Shown: positions 27,787 to 42,039, numbered from the stretch's first letter. The stretch: 64,000 bases of DNA from Priapulus caudatus (GCF_000485595.1 NW_014577393.1:154609-218608); one strand, 5' to 3'. Notes: generated by a model from the sequence alone, not told the origin. Numbers and translations: made by a program.

Positions 27787-30700
27787 TTGTCCCTGTATGC
27801 TCTTTCGTCTCTCTCTCTGTTTCTCTTGCGCCCTTTCTCCCTCTATCAGTCTTGGTTTACTCTGTGCGGATTTTCTCTACATGTCTCATTGTCTGCCTAT
27901 AGGAGCATTGTTTAAAGATGCCAAGTATGGCTGTAGACATGGTATTTTTTGTCTACATAGTGTGTATACATCCTTATATCATTGATATATCCTGTTCTTC
28001 CCTATCCGGGCGCGCGTCTGGTCATTTAGTTTGTGTGGTGTCTGTGTGTTCAGATCTCTGCCTCCCTCTGTGAGTAACAAGTTCTACATTTGATTGTCTC
28101 ATATTAGGTCACCCTGCTAAATCCAGCATACCCGTCAAAGACTGCTGTGTGCATGAGCAGATCCACAAATTTGCATCTGGGTGCGTATGGCCAAATCTTG
28201 TCCCCTGCATCGCACACTGCGGTGTCCGGGAGTGCCACTTCCGGCTGCCCAAGTGCAGTCACGCTGCCATCAGGACTCACCGATAAGCATTACGCGCACT
28301 GTTCTCTTCATTTTGTATTCTTCCGTGTGTGCAGTTCTGGTCATATATCGTACGAATATATCTATGAAGTTTATATAAGAGAATTATATGCTGTAGTATT
28401 TAGTAATTAGTATTCATATATTGGGGCCTCTTGGTTTAGTTTATCACGATGGCCAATAAACGGTGCTATTTCCTTATAATCCTCTAGCCCACATAACTGG
28501 CTTGGTGCTACCGAAACGCCCATAAGTCTGGATAATACTCCACCCGTTTAAAAGCTTGTGGACTGGCGATCCTATGCATTCAGAGGCTGTCTGACCGAAT
28601 TTTGGGGGAGACAATGTCCGGGGGACTGCTCGTATTTTCCCGCCCACGACATTCCGGCCTTCCAGTTAGGGGGGGGAGGGGTGCTGTGGCGCCTCCCGCC
28701 GCTCCCCGGCCTCGTGTGGGGCGGTGCGGCGTACTACCCACCCCGCCCTCCCCCGCGCTGGGCGGCTTCCCGCCCTCCGCCCTCGGGCGCTGGCGCTATG
28801 TCTTTTCATCCACCCCGCCCTCCCACCGTCGCTATGTCTCTCCACCCCCGCCCGTCCCAAGGCGCCGGACCGGCTACGGCCGTCTCCGCTTCCCCCGGTG
28901 CAGACTCCGACCCAAGCCCTCCCCCGCACGCCATCTCCGCCCCCTCACCACGCGCCAGATTCCCGAGGCCCGCCCCGCCGCTTTCCCCCGCATACACCGT
29001 GCCAACTAACCACGTGGGGCCGGGCGTCAGCCTTGTCACGGCCGCCACGACCTGCTCGTAGGACTCACGCGATTGTGCATTCTGCTCTCCCGTGCGCAGG
29101 GCGTGCCCGGGGTTGTCGTCGTCAGGTTCGCACGGCGGACGCTGTCGGACGCGGGCATTGGGTTGGCATCGTTGTTGCGGGGGTCACCGTCGCATCACGT
29201 GCGGGGTGGGGCCGCGGGCAGGCGACAGCGCACTCGGCGAATCGTTCTGCTCGCGAAACCTGTGTGCAAGCACACCCTAGCAGGCAGAGAGCTATGGAGG
29301 AGCGTTCTCACGGGTTGACGGCCACGCAAACCAGCATCCACGCCCCATCGGGGTGAGTGTGTGAGACGACTGCAGGCCGGTGTTAGTGGGGAGGGAGGGG
29401 CGTCAGGGGGGTCCGCAGGGCCACGGGCGCCGAACCAGATCCACGCCCCATCCGCGCCGCGGGCGGCCGAGTGAGCGGCAGGACGAGGGCCTGTCTCCGT
29501 GGGTGGGTGCGGGGCGGTAGGCGCAGGGGTCAGGGGGGTCGGAGGCCACGGGGCGGCCTTCCCACACAGCATCAGCCGGGCGGCCCATCCGTCGCGGTGC
29601 CCGTGAGTGGTGTAGAGACGAGGCGGGTGTTAGCGCCTGGAGGGGAGCGGGTCAGGGGGGTCGACGGCGTCCGCCACGGCCAACAGCATCCACGGCCCAT
29701 CGCGGGCAGCGTGAGTGTGGAGACGAGCGTGAGGTTAGCTGGCGGAGGGAGGGATTGGTTGGGGGGTTCGGGCCCGCCCCCCGGGAGGTGGCCCGTTACT
29801 TTGTTGCCGTGCTCCGTAGCACGTGGCCGGTTCAGGGGGGGTCGCAGGCACGCCCAACGATCACGCCCAATCACGAGTCGAGTGTGGGAGACGACGGTGT
29901 TAGTGGGGAGGGAGGTGGTCAGGGGGGTCGACGGCCACGGACTCCCAATCCAGCATCCGACGCCCATCGCGGGCTTGAGTGTGGAGACGAGGTCGTTAGT
30001 GGGGAGTTTCGGAGCAGCCAGGGGCGAGCCGGGGGTCACGGCACGCAAACCAGCATTATATCCCCTCATCTGCCGGTCCCAGCTCGCCTGTGGCCGGTGA
30101 GGTGGGCTGCCGGGTGTGGGAGGACGACAGCGTCGGGTGTTATAGCGTCGGGGGAGAGGCGGTCAGGTCGGTTTCGTCCGGGAGCACAGCCGCGGTCGTG
30201 TCCCCCAACTCAGAAATCGACGCGCACATTCGCACGGGGTGGGTGAGTGTTGGGCGAGCACGTGAGGCGTGGCGGGTGTGTCTGGGTCGGATCGGGAGGT
30301 GTTCTTTTGTCCACGTGTGCGAGTCCGTGGCTCCGACCTCCGGCCGTGCCACGTGCCACAGGGCGGAGATCAGGCGGGGGGGCGCCTACTCTTGCCGTGT
30401 GATGTGTCGCTCGTCAGGCACGAGGGCCGGTCGCTTGGCCCCCCGAGTCGCCCTCGCGGCGGGGTCGGGCGTCTCGGGCCCCGCCCCTGGCGGCTGCGCC
30501 CAATTTCCCGCGCCGGGGCCGCCGGTCGTGCCACGCGTGTCCTCGGGCCGTTTTTGGTATTGTCGGGACTTCGGTCGGGTGGCTGGGTGCCGTTCAGTGG
30601 CGCGCGGAGGGAGGGGTGGTTGGGGTTCGAGGGCCGGGGGTCCTCTTCTCCTGCCTGACGGTGCTGCCGGGTTTCCGTAGGTCGCTGGAAGCCGGCCCGG

Positions 30701-33700
30701 CTTGCGCGCGCGCAGTTTAGGACCAGCCGAGTTGCCCACGCCTACCGGTAGTTCCGCGTGTAGCGTGCGGCGTGGAGGCGGTGTTTCCTGTGGGCGCCTT
30801 CTGGGTCAGCCGGTTCGTAATGGTGCGGGGCGCCGAGACCTCGGATGGGTCCGGGCCCCCCGTTGGGCGGGCGCAGTGCCCGGGCCCCGGGCCACCCGTC
30901 CCTGCCTGGTGCGCGGGACCCGTCGCGCGTGCAGTAGGCTGCCTCCGGGCCCGGGGGGGTGGCCGGGGGTCCGCGCGCGGATGTGGCGAGGAGCGCTGCC
31001 CGGCTGTTCTGAGCGGGCGCGTGGGTCTGGGGACTCGCGGAGCCCAGCGGGTGGCGCGCGTTCGTCCTGCCGGGGCCGGCCACCGGCGCCCGCCACACAC
31101 CCAGCAGTTCCACGCCCCGCAATACCCGGTTCCATGGGGGTCCACGCGGCCAGGTGTGGTGTGGCGCGGCAGACGATGGCGGTCGGTCTAGGTGGGACGT
31201 GAGGCGGTGTCGCGGGAGGGGGGCGAGGGCGCACGACCTGAGCATACCCGCACCACCACGTGCCACACACCTGCGAGCCTCGGACATCGGTGTGCGGGCG
31301 GACGAGAAAGATTCGACGTCGTTGCGCGTCCGCCAGCCCGCCGGGGTCCGCGCGCGCGGTTTCGTGGTCCGTGTCGTGCGGGGCGCCCCCGCCTAGCGAC
31401 CGGGCGCTGGGCGGGCGTGTTGGCGTGAGCGGAGGTGACGCGGGCGGTCGAGCGGAGCGGGCCCGTCAGATTCAGACTACCGTATAGGGTTCCATACGTG
31501 TACCGTGTGTAGTGGGCTGTAGACGGACGCTGCGCGCGGCGACGTGGGTGGCGGTTGCGCATGGGCGAGGGAGCTGTCGGGGCTGCGTCCGAGCCGCCCG
31601 CTGTGGGCCCCGGTCCGTCGGATTGCGGGCACTGCGCGTCGTGGGGTTCCGATAAGGCGACTCGGACGCTGCCCATCGACGGGCGCCGTGGGTGAGCCTG
31701 TTGTAGGAGTGGCACGACGCGGCGGGCGGGGGCGGTGGGATTGGGAGTGTGGCGTGGACGGAGGGCGTTAGGGGCTCAGGCGGCGGCCTCGGAGCCACGC
31801 CAACAGCTAGCTCACACCGGCCGATGCGTCCGCCTTCCTGGGGGTGCAGTGTGGGAGGAGACGCCTTTAGGTCGGGAGGACGCGCTGTCAGGGGGCTCGC
31901 GGAGCGGCACTAGCGCTGTCCGCGGCTATTAGCACAGGTATCACGCCCATGCGGGTGGCCGCTTGTGAGACTGAGTGCCGCACGCGGCGCCCCGTCGTTC
32001 AGCTGGGCCGCCCGAAGCGTATAGGGTCAGGCGGGCTCCGTGGTCAGGCCGGCTGACCGCCGCCCAGATCAGTTTGACTCGCGTTGACGGGCCATCACGG
32101 GACGAAGCTTGTGGAGACGCAGGGGTCGTGCGAGACTGACTGGGTTCGGCGAGGCGGCCCCTGTGGGTCACGCGCTGCGGGTATGGCTCGCCCCGGGCGA
32201 ATAGCAGTGGCCTCTCTCGACCGTTGCTTGGCCGTGTATCGCGGGCGCTGTCTGGCCCAGAGGAACCAGACTCCACGATGCGTCGAGTTGGCAGAGACGA
32301 GGACTGGCTACCTCGGGGGGGCGGGGCTGTGTCGCCCTGCTTCTCGAGCTCACCGGTGCAGCCTCGAGTGTGCGCCGTTCGAGGGGCGCGAGTGAGCCTA
32401 TCGTGTGCGCGGACGTGGCGGGCCGCCGAGATGCGCAGGCCAGCTCACTGCCCGCCATCGCGTCGCGTGGCAGTGGTCGGAGTAGACTGAGGTGCCTTGT
32501 GCTTACGGGTGGTAGGGGAGCGCGGGGTGTGATCAGGTCGCGGGGGGTGCTGAGCCGGGCGCCGGGCGCCGGAGTGCGGTCACTCAGGCTACGACACACT
32601 CGCTGACGCACCGTCGTGGCAGTGTGGGGAGAACGTGCAGGGGCGGTGTTAGTGGGGGAGGGAGTGAGCCGTGGTCGAGTGGGCCGGCGGCAGGCGAAGG
32701 CGCCATCTGGTCGGACGCCCAACAGCATCTACCGGCCGCATCGCGGCCCGGGCGCTGCGCCCGAGGTGATTTCGTGGGGCGCGATCGAGGTGCTTGAGTG
32801 GGGCGGATCGGGCAGCGCGCCCCGCGTGGTGCGGCGCGCGGTCGGACTGGGTGCGCGCACCGGCGGCGCCCAGACCCGGCGCATCACCGCTCCCATCACG
32901 GTGAGTGTGGATACGAAGCGTGCTCGACGTTAGTGGGCGGGTAGGGGATGCCGTGTGCGAGCGGGGTGGGGTCGCCGGGAGTGGCGCGGCGCTGGGCGGG
33001 CCAACGGGCGCGGTCAACGCATCACGGCCCATCGGCCGGGTGAGTGTGGTGGGGAGACGACTAGGCGGGTGGTAGTGGGCGAGGGGGCGAGGGGGGGTAG
33101 GCCTCGCTTCTGCGGGTCGGAGGGCCGAGGGCGCCAACAGATGCGACGCCCCACACGGTCGTGGAGTGTTGGAGACGATGGGGGTGGCCGGCTGCCCGTT
33201 AGGGAGGGGGGGCCCTTGCCGTGTGATTATGGCGGAGGGAGCTTCCAGAGGGGTCCCGAGGGCCACGGACCCGGGCCAGACCAGCATCGAACGCGCCATT
33301 CGCCCGGGCTGACGTTGTGGAGAGAGGTTTAGTGGCGGAGGAGGGGTCAGGGGAGTCGCAGGCACTGGCGCCCCAACAGCATCACGGCCCACCATCGCGT
33401 GGGTGAGTGCTGGGCAGACCGAGGATGTTAGTGGGGAGGGAGAGGGGTCAGCGCGGGGTCGACGCCACGGCCCCAACAGGCATCACGCCCCATCGCGCTC
33501 GTGAGTGTGGGAGACGGACGGTGTTAGTGGGGAGGGAGATCCGGGCGGGGCGGGGTGGCACGTGCCACGGCGCCGAACAGCGATGCGACGCTTCGCGCGC
33601 GCGTGCCATCGCCGTGAGTGTGGGAAGACGACGTGCAGTTAGGGGAGGGAGGGGTCAGGGGCGAGGCGGCGCATGAGAGCATGACGGGGTCACGGCGCCG

Positions 33701-35422
33701 AAACCAGCATCACGCCCAATCACCGAGGTGGAGTGTGGGAGACGGAGTGTTAGTGGCGGAGGGCAGGGGTCAAGGCGGGGTCGAGGCCGCACGCGCCAAC
33801 CGAGCATCACGCGCCGATGCGCGGGTGAGTGTGCGGAGACGGAAGGGTGTGGTGGGGAGTGGGAGGAGGGTCAGGGGTCGCAAGGACGGTCGAACAGCAT
33901 CCACGCCCACATCGCGTGCAGTGAAGGCGAGACGAGGGTGTGTGGGGAGCGGATGGGGTCAGGGGGTCGAGCACGGCGCCAACACAGCAGCTACGCCCCA
34001 TCACGGTGAGTGTGGGAGCGAGGTGTTAGTGGGGGAGGCGAGGGGTCAAGGGGGGTCGAGGCCACGGGGCGCCAACCGAGCATTTATTTTTTTCCAACCG
34101 CGGGCCCCGCATTCGCGGCGGTAGTGTGCGGAGACCGAGGTAGTTAGTGGGGAGGGGAGGGCGGTCAGGCGGGGTCGAGGCCACGGCCCAACAGCATCCC
34201 GCCCATCCGCGGTGAGTGTGCGGAGACGAGGTGGTGGTGGTGAGGGAGTGGGCGTCATCGGCGACGTCGAGCCACGGCCAACCAGCATCCACGCCCCCAT
34301 CGCGCGTAGTGAGTTGGAGACGCAGGGTTAGTGGGCGAGGAGGGGGTACAGGGGGTCGAGGCCACGGCCCAACAGGCATCCACGCACCCATCGCGGGATG
34401 AGTGTGGGAGACGACGGTGGCGTGGTGGGGGGAGGGTCAGCGGCGGATCGACGGCCACGGACCCAACCAGCATCCACGCCCCAGTCGCGCGTGAGTGAGG
34501 GAGACGAGGGTGTTAGTGGGGAGCGAGGGGGGTCAGCGGGCGGTCGATGGCACCGGCCGAACCAGCATCACGCCCATCGCGGTGAGTGAGGGAGACGAGG
34601 TGTTAGTGGGGAGGGAGGGGGTCAGGCGGGGTCGAGGCCACGGTCCGAACCAGCATCCACGCCCCATCGCGGTTTCTACGAGGGACTCGTGTTTCGAGCT
34701 TGTTTCTCAGCTGCGTGTGCTCCTGTGTTTACAGGTTTGACACATACGGTGGAGGCGTTACGGATGAACCTCGCGGATTCTCCCGTTCTTCAATCGCAAA
34801 GCTTGGACCGCGTGCGCGCACTTGCCTTCCGCTCAGCCGTTGCGAGTGCCAGCTGCACCCCACCTCTCAAGTAAGTCAACACACCTACTTTCAGTTACAC
34901 CCCACCCACCTCTCCGAGCACTACCCATCTCAGTAAGCACCACCTACACCTCACCACCTCTCCAGAAGTAACCACCTATACACCCCCACCTCTCCAGTTA
35001 TAGTACACCATACACCACCCACCTCCTCAGTAAGTACCACCTACACCCCCACCTGCTCTAGTAAGGTACCACCTACACCTACCCACTCTCTCCAGTAGTA
35101 CCACCTACACCTACCCACCTCTCAGTAAGTACACCTACACCCTCCACCTCTCCAGTAACGTGACACCGTACACCTACCCACCTCTCCAGTAATACCACCT
35201 TACACCCCCACCTCTCCAGTTAAGTACACCTACACCCCCCACCTCTCCAGTAAGTACCACGCCTACACCCTACCACCTCTCAGTAAGTACCACCGTACAC
35301 CTACCACCTCTCTCAGTAAGTACCACCTACCACCTACACCCTCTCCAGTAAGCTACACCTACACCCCCCACCTCCAGTAAGTTACCACGCTACACCCCCG
35401 CCTCTCCATTAAGTACCACCTA

Positions 35423-35465
<43 letters not shown>

Positions 35466-38400
35466 AAGAAAGCGAGAGAGTGAGATACGTAGAGAGAGAT
35501 AGGTTAGCCTTCTACTATTGACACTACTCTACACTTACTTCCTAACGATGCCGAGTGAGGCATCCCTAGCTGCCCGATGTTCATCCAGCAACTTGTCAAA
35601 ATCCTTCGACCTGCCCGGGACAGCCCGCCGCATGGACACCGCATGCGTCTGCAGAGCAGCGAGTCACACGATTACATCGTTAACACAGCCATGCAACGAT
35701 CGCAGCATCACGGACGGCAAATATACAATATTATACAATAATACAACAAATCGAATTGTTGGCATGCGATTACATCAAATCGCAGCAAACAGTGATCTCG
35801 AGTCGGTTTTCGGCAAAAATACCAGATTTTAACCGCTCATTATCTCAGCGTAGGGGCATCGTAGGGACAAGCAGTTTGTTTTATATTAGCAAGGTAGGAC
35901 AGCTGATCAATAATACCACAAAGAATCGTCAAAATAAAACGGGCAGTTTCTTAATTCGACTAATACTGCAACATGGTGTCAGCATTTCACCGTTGTACGC
36001 TCTCCTTCTTAATACGCTCTTGATAAGATCCGATAGGTGGCGCGATTTGTTTTTATTAGAAACGGAGCAAGAGAGTAGTTCGAGCGTTTCCGCGGTGGAA
36101 AATGCTTTTAGTTTATTGTAATTATTATTATTGGTACAAATTTAGTAATTTTAATTATTATTATTACCTGGTAATTTCTATTATTATTAGTAGTAGTATT
36201 TGTATTATTGATTGGATAATCTAGACACGCACAGTTCAGCCGGAACCTCCTGCCCAGAAACGGATATTCACATTTTTTGGATCGCATAGTATAGTCTAAA
36301 GAGCTCACTACGCTCGCTATAAATATAATCCCAGTATATACATCTTATCATGTCATTCTATACATTAGAAATGATTTGCAGAAGGATACACACACTAGTA
36401 GGTAACGACAATATGACACCTGAGCAGGTGTGACTGGGCTGTCTTACCTTGCAGGTTAACGATCGTGTGCACCTCTGCCCCGTCTCCGCCGTGCACACAC
36501 CGCAGTGCTTCTCCGGGTCGAATTCCCTATCTGCAAACACACGGCGAACGTGAACAAGAAAGAGCGTGGCGCCAGACTACACCTACATGACGTATGCCTA
36601 GCACAACAGATCTCAGGTTTCACACTCACATCTGCATTGCTACGCTCACACTTTATCACGATACGCAACAGCTACCAAGGTATCGACCGTGCAAATTAGG
36701 TTTCATTGAAGCCAGTTAATATTAAAGGAATACGTGACTCTAGGTTCTAGGGTTATTTTCAGTTGATTTAGGTTAAAATTATGCTTCATAAAAAGTTTTA
36801 TGGTTCAAAATTTATTAGAAATATTAAAAAAAAATGTTTTACAACTGACGGCTATACCGTTGCTTACAACGACGGTGGCGCCACTGGCAGCGCACCCACT
36901 GAAAAGTTGCGCAAAGCAACGTTTCGGCTGCAGGCTACAGACCAAGGGTGTTTCTTATTTATTAATTTAAGAGCAGAAGGATTGCAAAAATCTTATAAAC
37001 GACATATAGTTTCAGTTATAACATGGATAAATTTGTCCTAAAATGAATATCGTTCGGTTAAATAGCATTTAGGTATAAATATAATTTCACTTTTGTGATT
37101 AGCCCTCGGTCTGTAATGTGCAAAATATTTTGGCAAATGCGCAACTTTCTCAGGGTGGCAGCACGGTCGCGGGTGTCATGTCAGCGCCCAAAAATGAAGA
37201 TTTCGAAATTCAATGTTGTTTTATGACAAACGTGAATGCGTAATTGTAGATATTTATAGGTATGTGCTATAGGGTATAATAAAGTATTCCTCCAAAAAAA
37301 AGTTAAGTATTCCACCAAAGAGTAAATCTCGCAGCGCGCGCCGGCGCATGGACGCACCTTTCAGCGGCACAATCTTCCTCTCTCCGGATGCTCTCTTCTT
37401 GCTCTTCCTCCGCTCCCCCGGCGGCTTTGCTACGGGCATTGATATCGGTAGCGGATCTGGCGGTGGCCCCATAGAGTAGCGTGGCGCCCCCTGCTCCTCC
37501 GCGAGACACGCCGACACAAACGTCATCTCCGCCGACAACGGTGGCGCCACCACCTCGACGGACATGAGCGGCGGGGTGCCGGGCGGCGAGGGAGGAGGCG
37601 GCGGCTTCGGTAGCGGAGGCTCTGCGGGCGAGGGGGAGGGGACGGGGGAGTGCCTGAGGGAGGAGGCGAGGGCGGGGGAGGGACGCGGGGGAGGCGGCGT
37701 CGCCGGCGGCAACGGTGACCCGCACGGCGCGGCGTCGGACAAGGGGGCGCCGCCGGGCGTCGTCGCCGTCGCCGTCAGTGCCGACAGTTCCGGCATTCGC
37801 TCCACCTGCCGCGAAAGAAGTGAACGGTCACTCGGCGCCGACACCACGCTGTTTCTATCTAGCAGCACCTAATAAATAATGTTGATGTTATCGGTGAACC
37901 CTCTACAGAAGTATTCCTCCCACTGCTCCAACGGCCGTTTGCTCGCCGGGGCGCGTTCACATCATACTGGTCGGTTTACACGTCAAGTTGACGACTAATA
38001 TGACCGACTCAAAAAAGCAACCTTCGCACTTCTCACACCAGATGGCGTGACCAACTAGCCCGAATTCAGGAACCGATTACGATTCTCGTGGACAGGCTCG
38101 ATCACGTCACGAAGCGCGTCGGAAACTCAACGCATCGTTCAAATACGGAGGAAAAAACGTACGAAACGTTACGTCGCGACACGAGAGAGAAACGACAGCG
38201 GCGACACGAGTCACTCCCCTGCCCAGCACGTTAACCCTTACCTTGACCACAGGCATGGCACTGCCGGCTTTGCTGTTAGTTTTTAGCCGGCTGCTCGAGT
38301 TCTGTAGCGTCGCCATCTTGCTCTGTGTCGGGCTGCACCGCGGCTTGCTCTTTGGTGGGGAGGTAGAGATGGCGCCGCTGTTCTGCGGGTGGAGGCTGGG

Positions 38401-40671
38401 CGTTGGGTTGGCGCGGTCCGCGTGCGCGGGGTCCACGCTGGATGCTGATATGTGGAGTGAGGAGAACGCACAGCCACCATGCCGCAATTCTACGCGCAAA
38501 ACACACGAGAAGAGTCGAGGTGAGAGAGCCGTGTGCGGAAAACGGGTTTTGGCGGCTGCTATTTGTTTAAAAACTCATTAATAATCATTAATTTTTATTA
38601 AAGTTGACGTTTCAAATTCACGATCATCACCCACGTCTTCCCCATGGTTTTCCAATGGTTCCCCCCCATGATTTCTCTTAGGTGTATTCATGGCTCCTCC
38701 CCTGACCCATTGTTTGTGGATTACATAGGTTCTTGCAGACATCACAACAACGCACGAAATGCGTAATGTAATATTGCATCGTTTGAGTTTTGTGTGTGTA
38801 TATACCGATAAGACAGAAAGCAAGAGAGATATGGATAGATTGATAGAGATAGGCATGAGAGAAGAGGGAGAGAGAGACAAGGGAGAAGAGAGAGTGAGAG
38901 GCATGAGAGAAGAGGGAGAGAGAGACAAGGGAGAAGAGAGAGTGAGAGGCATGAGAGAAGAGGGAGAGAGAGACAAGGGAGAAGAGAGAGTGAGAGGGAG
39001 TAGTGAGGAGGGATGGGGAGAAAGAGAAAAAGAATACAAATGAGTAAAAGTGAGGACGTTCAAACTGCTTCTGCTTTCATTTCTTGCCAACAATATGTTG
39101 CGGCTCCAACACTAACACACTGTCAGACATGCCACTGCTGCGAACGAACGCACGCACAACTATTGATTAACATACAATCTCTCTGTACCGGGAGAAGCCG
39201 GCTCCCCCAGCATTTTACTCGATTCGATTCGCTATCATTGCTCTCAATTCACGACAATCGTGCGCACGACGAGCATTTTGGATTCAGTTCACGCGTTCGT
39301 CTGCCTTGCCAACAGAGGGCGCTTCCCTTTGCTCTTGGCCATCCAAGATGGCTGCAGTTACCAGTGGCTGCACGGGCCGGTAGTAACCTGTGGCATCGCG
39401 CAGTTATGAACAAACATGGCGAACTCATAAACCATGTATTACGTTTACGCTCTCTACGCTATAGTTCACTCGTTTCTGAATGCGTCAACTGCCATCGTCA
39501 TCCCTGCAGTGTCCGCCACCACCACGCAGGCTCTGCTCACTGCTCTTCCTTTGCTTCCCGGGTGGATTCACAGCTATTAACGCGAGTCACAGATCTGCGC
39601 TAACATCGCACCCGCGTGCGACTCTCGTCTTCAGCTCGCGATACATGGCTCCCTACCTTCCTTCCTCCCACAGCTCGCCCCGTGAATGAAATTTCCCCTC
39701 GTCTAACATCCATACGCCACTGCTCCGCCTCCTGATACTACTTTCTTCGTTGGCTTCGTCTGCTGGCCTCTAGTCTGCAGCATTCACAGATGCTAGCGTA
39801 AGCTAACGTAACAGCAGCAGCGGGATTGCGTGGCGGGCGTTGTTACGGTTCGCAGCACACGCTGCTATATGTAAGCATACATATAGGGAGGAAGGAGAGA
39901 GCATGGAGCGGCTGCTGCTGCTGCTGCTGCTGGCACGGTGCCAAGCAGGACATTATCCGGAAGACAGCGAAGTACCAGCGAGGAGATGCACTCGCAACAG
40001 AACGTGCGCAGGAGTTTCTCACAAGTTATCTCCCCCCTCTCTTTATCTTTCTCACTCCCTACCCTGCACAAATAAACACAACACACACGTGACGCAGGTA
40101 CGCTCGCGCACGCGCACGCGCACACACACACACAAACACACACACACAAACAACACAGGGCACAGTCAACCACACACACACAGACCGCACGCCAATCGCA
40201 CACAGCACACGCACTCACGCAGCACGCACGCACTGCCCGCACACACACACACCAGACAACACACAACCACACACCATCAAACAAAAAACGCAAGCACGCG
40301 ATTCACAGACGCTGCTGCCCCATCCTCCTCCTCCCCATCTCCTCCCCCCCCGTCTCTCCCGCCCCCCTCTGCTGGTTGCTCTCTCACACGGCCGCCAACC
40401 GCCAGCCAGACGCACAACATTGCAGCGTCGTTGGAGAAGAAGCGAAGCGCGAACACTGATGTGCGATCTCATTCGCGCTAACGCTACTCCTGCAATTTGT
40501 TTCCACAAAGACGGAACGATTTCTAACACTTGCGTCGATCCGCGCCGGCCAGATATCGCCACGAGTTTACGTCTCGCAATGCGGTTCCATTCGTCGTTTC
40601 GATTACATCCCTGGGCAGTCAGCCTTAGCAGCAGCAGCCAGCAGCATCAGGCAGGGCAGCAGGCAGCAGCA

Positions 40672-40707
<36 letters not shown>

Positions 40708-41112
40708 AAGGCAGCAGTCAGCAGCGCAGCACAGCAGCAGTAGCCGCGGCAGACCAACCAGCAGAGCAGCAGCAGGGCAGCAAGCAGCGCAGCAGGCAGC
40801 AGCAAGTAGCAGTAGCCGCAGGAAGCAGTAGCAGTCAGCAGGCAGCTGTAAAGCAGGGGCAAGCGGCGGCAACGAACAGCAGCAGCAGCAAGCAGCAGTA
40901 GGCAGGCAGCTGTAGCCAGCGGCGGCAACAACAGGCAGCAGCAGCAGCACCTAGGCAAGCAGCAGCAGCACAGCAGCAGCAGCAGAGCAGCACAAGCAAG
41001 TAGCATAGCAGTAGGGCAAGTACATAGCAGTAAGCATACAACAGCAGCAGCAGCAGCAGTCAAGTAGCAGGCAAGCAGTAGCAGCGGCAACAAGCAGCAG
41101 CAGAGCAGCACT

Positions 41113-41148
<36 letters not shown>

Positions 41149-42002
41149 TACACTAATGCTTACTATTACCGACAGACCGACTACTGGTGTGTGTGTGGGT
41201 GGGTGGGTACTCGACTGTGACGGCCGCTGCAACTTCTGCTGACATTACACGCTGTGTACGTGTCAGTTGCGTGCGTGCGTGCAGACGTGTGTCAGTGTGT
41301 GCGTGCAGACGTGTGTCAGTGTGTGCGTGCAGACGTGTGTGCGTGCGTGCGTGCGTGCGTGCAGACGTGTGTCAGTGTGTGCGTGCAGACGTGTGTCAGT
41401 GNGCGAGAGAGAGACGAGGCGAGAGAGATTGTGATCAAGTGCTGAAACACACGTACATGCAGATGACTGCGTTCACCACAAGCTGTCAGATCGAGCATAT
41501 ATCTATGTGGAACGCCTTCTCAACAAATCCTTAACCTTCTGTAAGATGTTTCGCGAAGATGGGACTCACGATGACGAGTGTAGGGAGGGAGGGCTGCGGG
41601 CGGTTAAAGATGACTGGATAACCTGTATTATGTCTCGGCATATTGTCTGATAACTTGGTGTCCAACACGTATCTACATTCTCGTCGCAGCCTACACTAAT
41701 TGAAATACACGCACGCACGCACGCGCGCGCGCTCAGACATGCAAACAATAATACCGTCTGTGTACGTGGCTACGACGTGCTTGTGCATGCGCATGCGTGA
41801 GTGCGTGCGTGCGTGCGTGCGCGCGTGCGCGCTATCTGTTACAGCACAGTGCCAGCGGAAGGCCGTAAGAGATATATCTATTACATTCTCCGGTATTAGA
41901 ATTACGGACACGCGATCATGGGGGGGGGAAGCTCCCTATCTCGGCGTCACTCACTCTCTCTTTCTCTCCCCCTGTCTATACATCTCCTCTTCTCTCTGCT
42001 CG

Positions 42003-42039
<37 letters not shown>

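Noticed and set aside
26964-27985. Long S/L-rich frames of up to 312 codons that resemble membrane proteins
   Set aside because: They are translations of a noisy (CT)n tract; three frames are open together and there is no other evidence.
23119-33676. Many GC-rich frames of 100-275 codons
   Set aside because: They lie in indel-rich copy and satellite sequence; GC-rich DNA lacks stops. None has a domain, and those over 22.9-26.9 kb are shifted fragments of ATXN7.
38242-38305. [11 protein letters not shown] as a separate gene start or the ATXN7 N-terminus
   Set aside because: The frame continues upstream to an acceptor that completes the zinc-finger H-x4-H with exon 3, so this methionine is internal.
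22935-38470. A genuine inverted duplication or palindrome of the ATXN7 locus
   Set aside because: The left arm carries uniform random indels in exons and introns, and the minisatellite orientation fits a reversed gap-fill better than a duplication.
40603-41111. Poly-L/C/A or poly-S/Q frames that look like a polyglutamine-type protein
   Set aside because: Simple products of the CAG array; no flanking coding sequence or splice sites.
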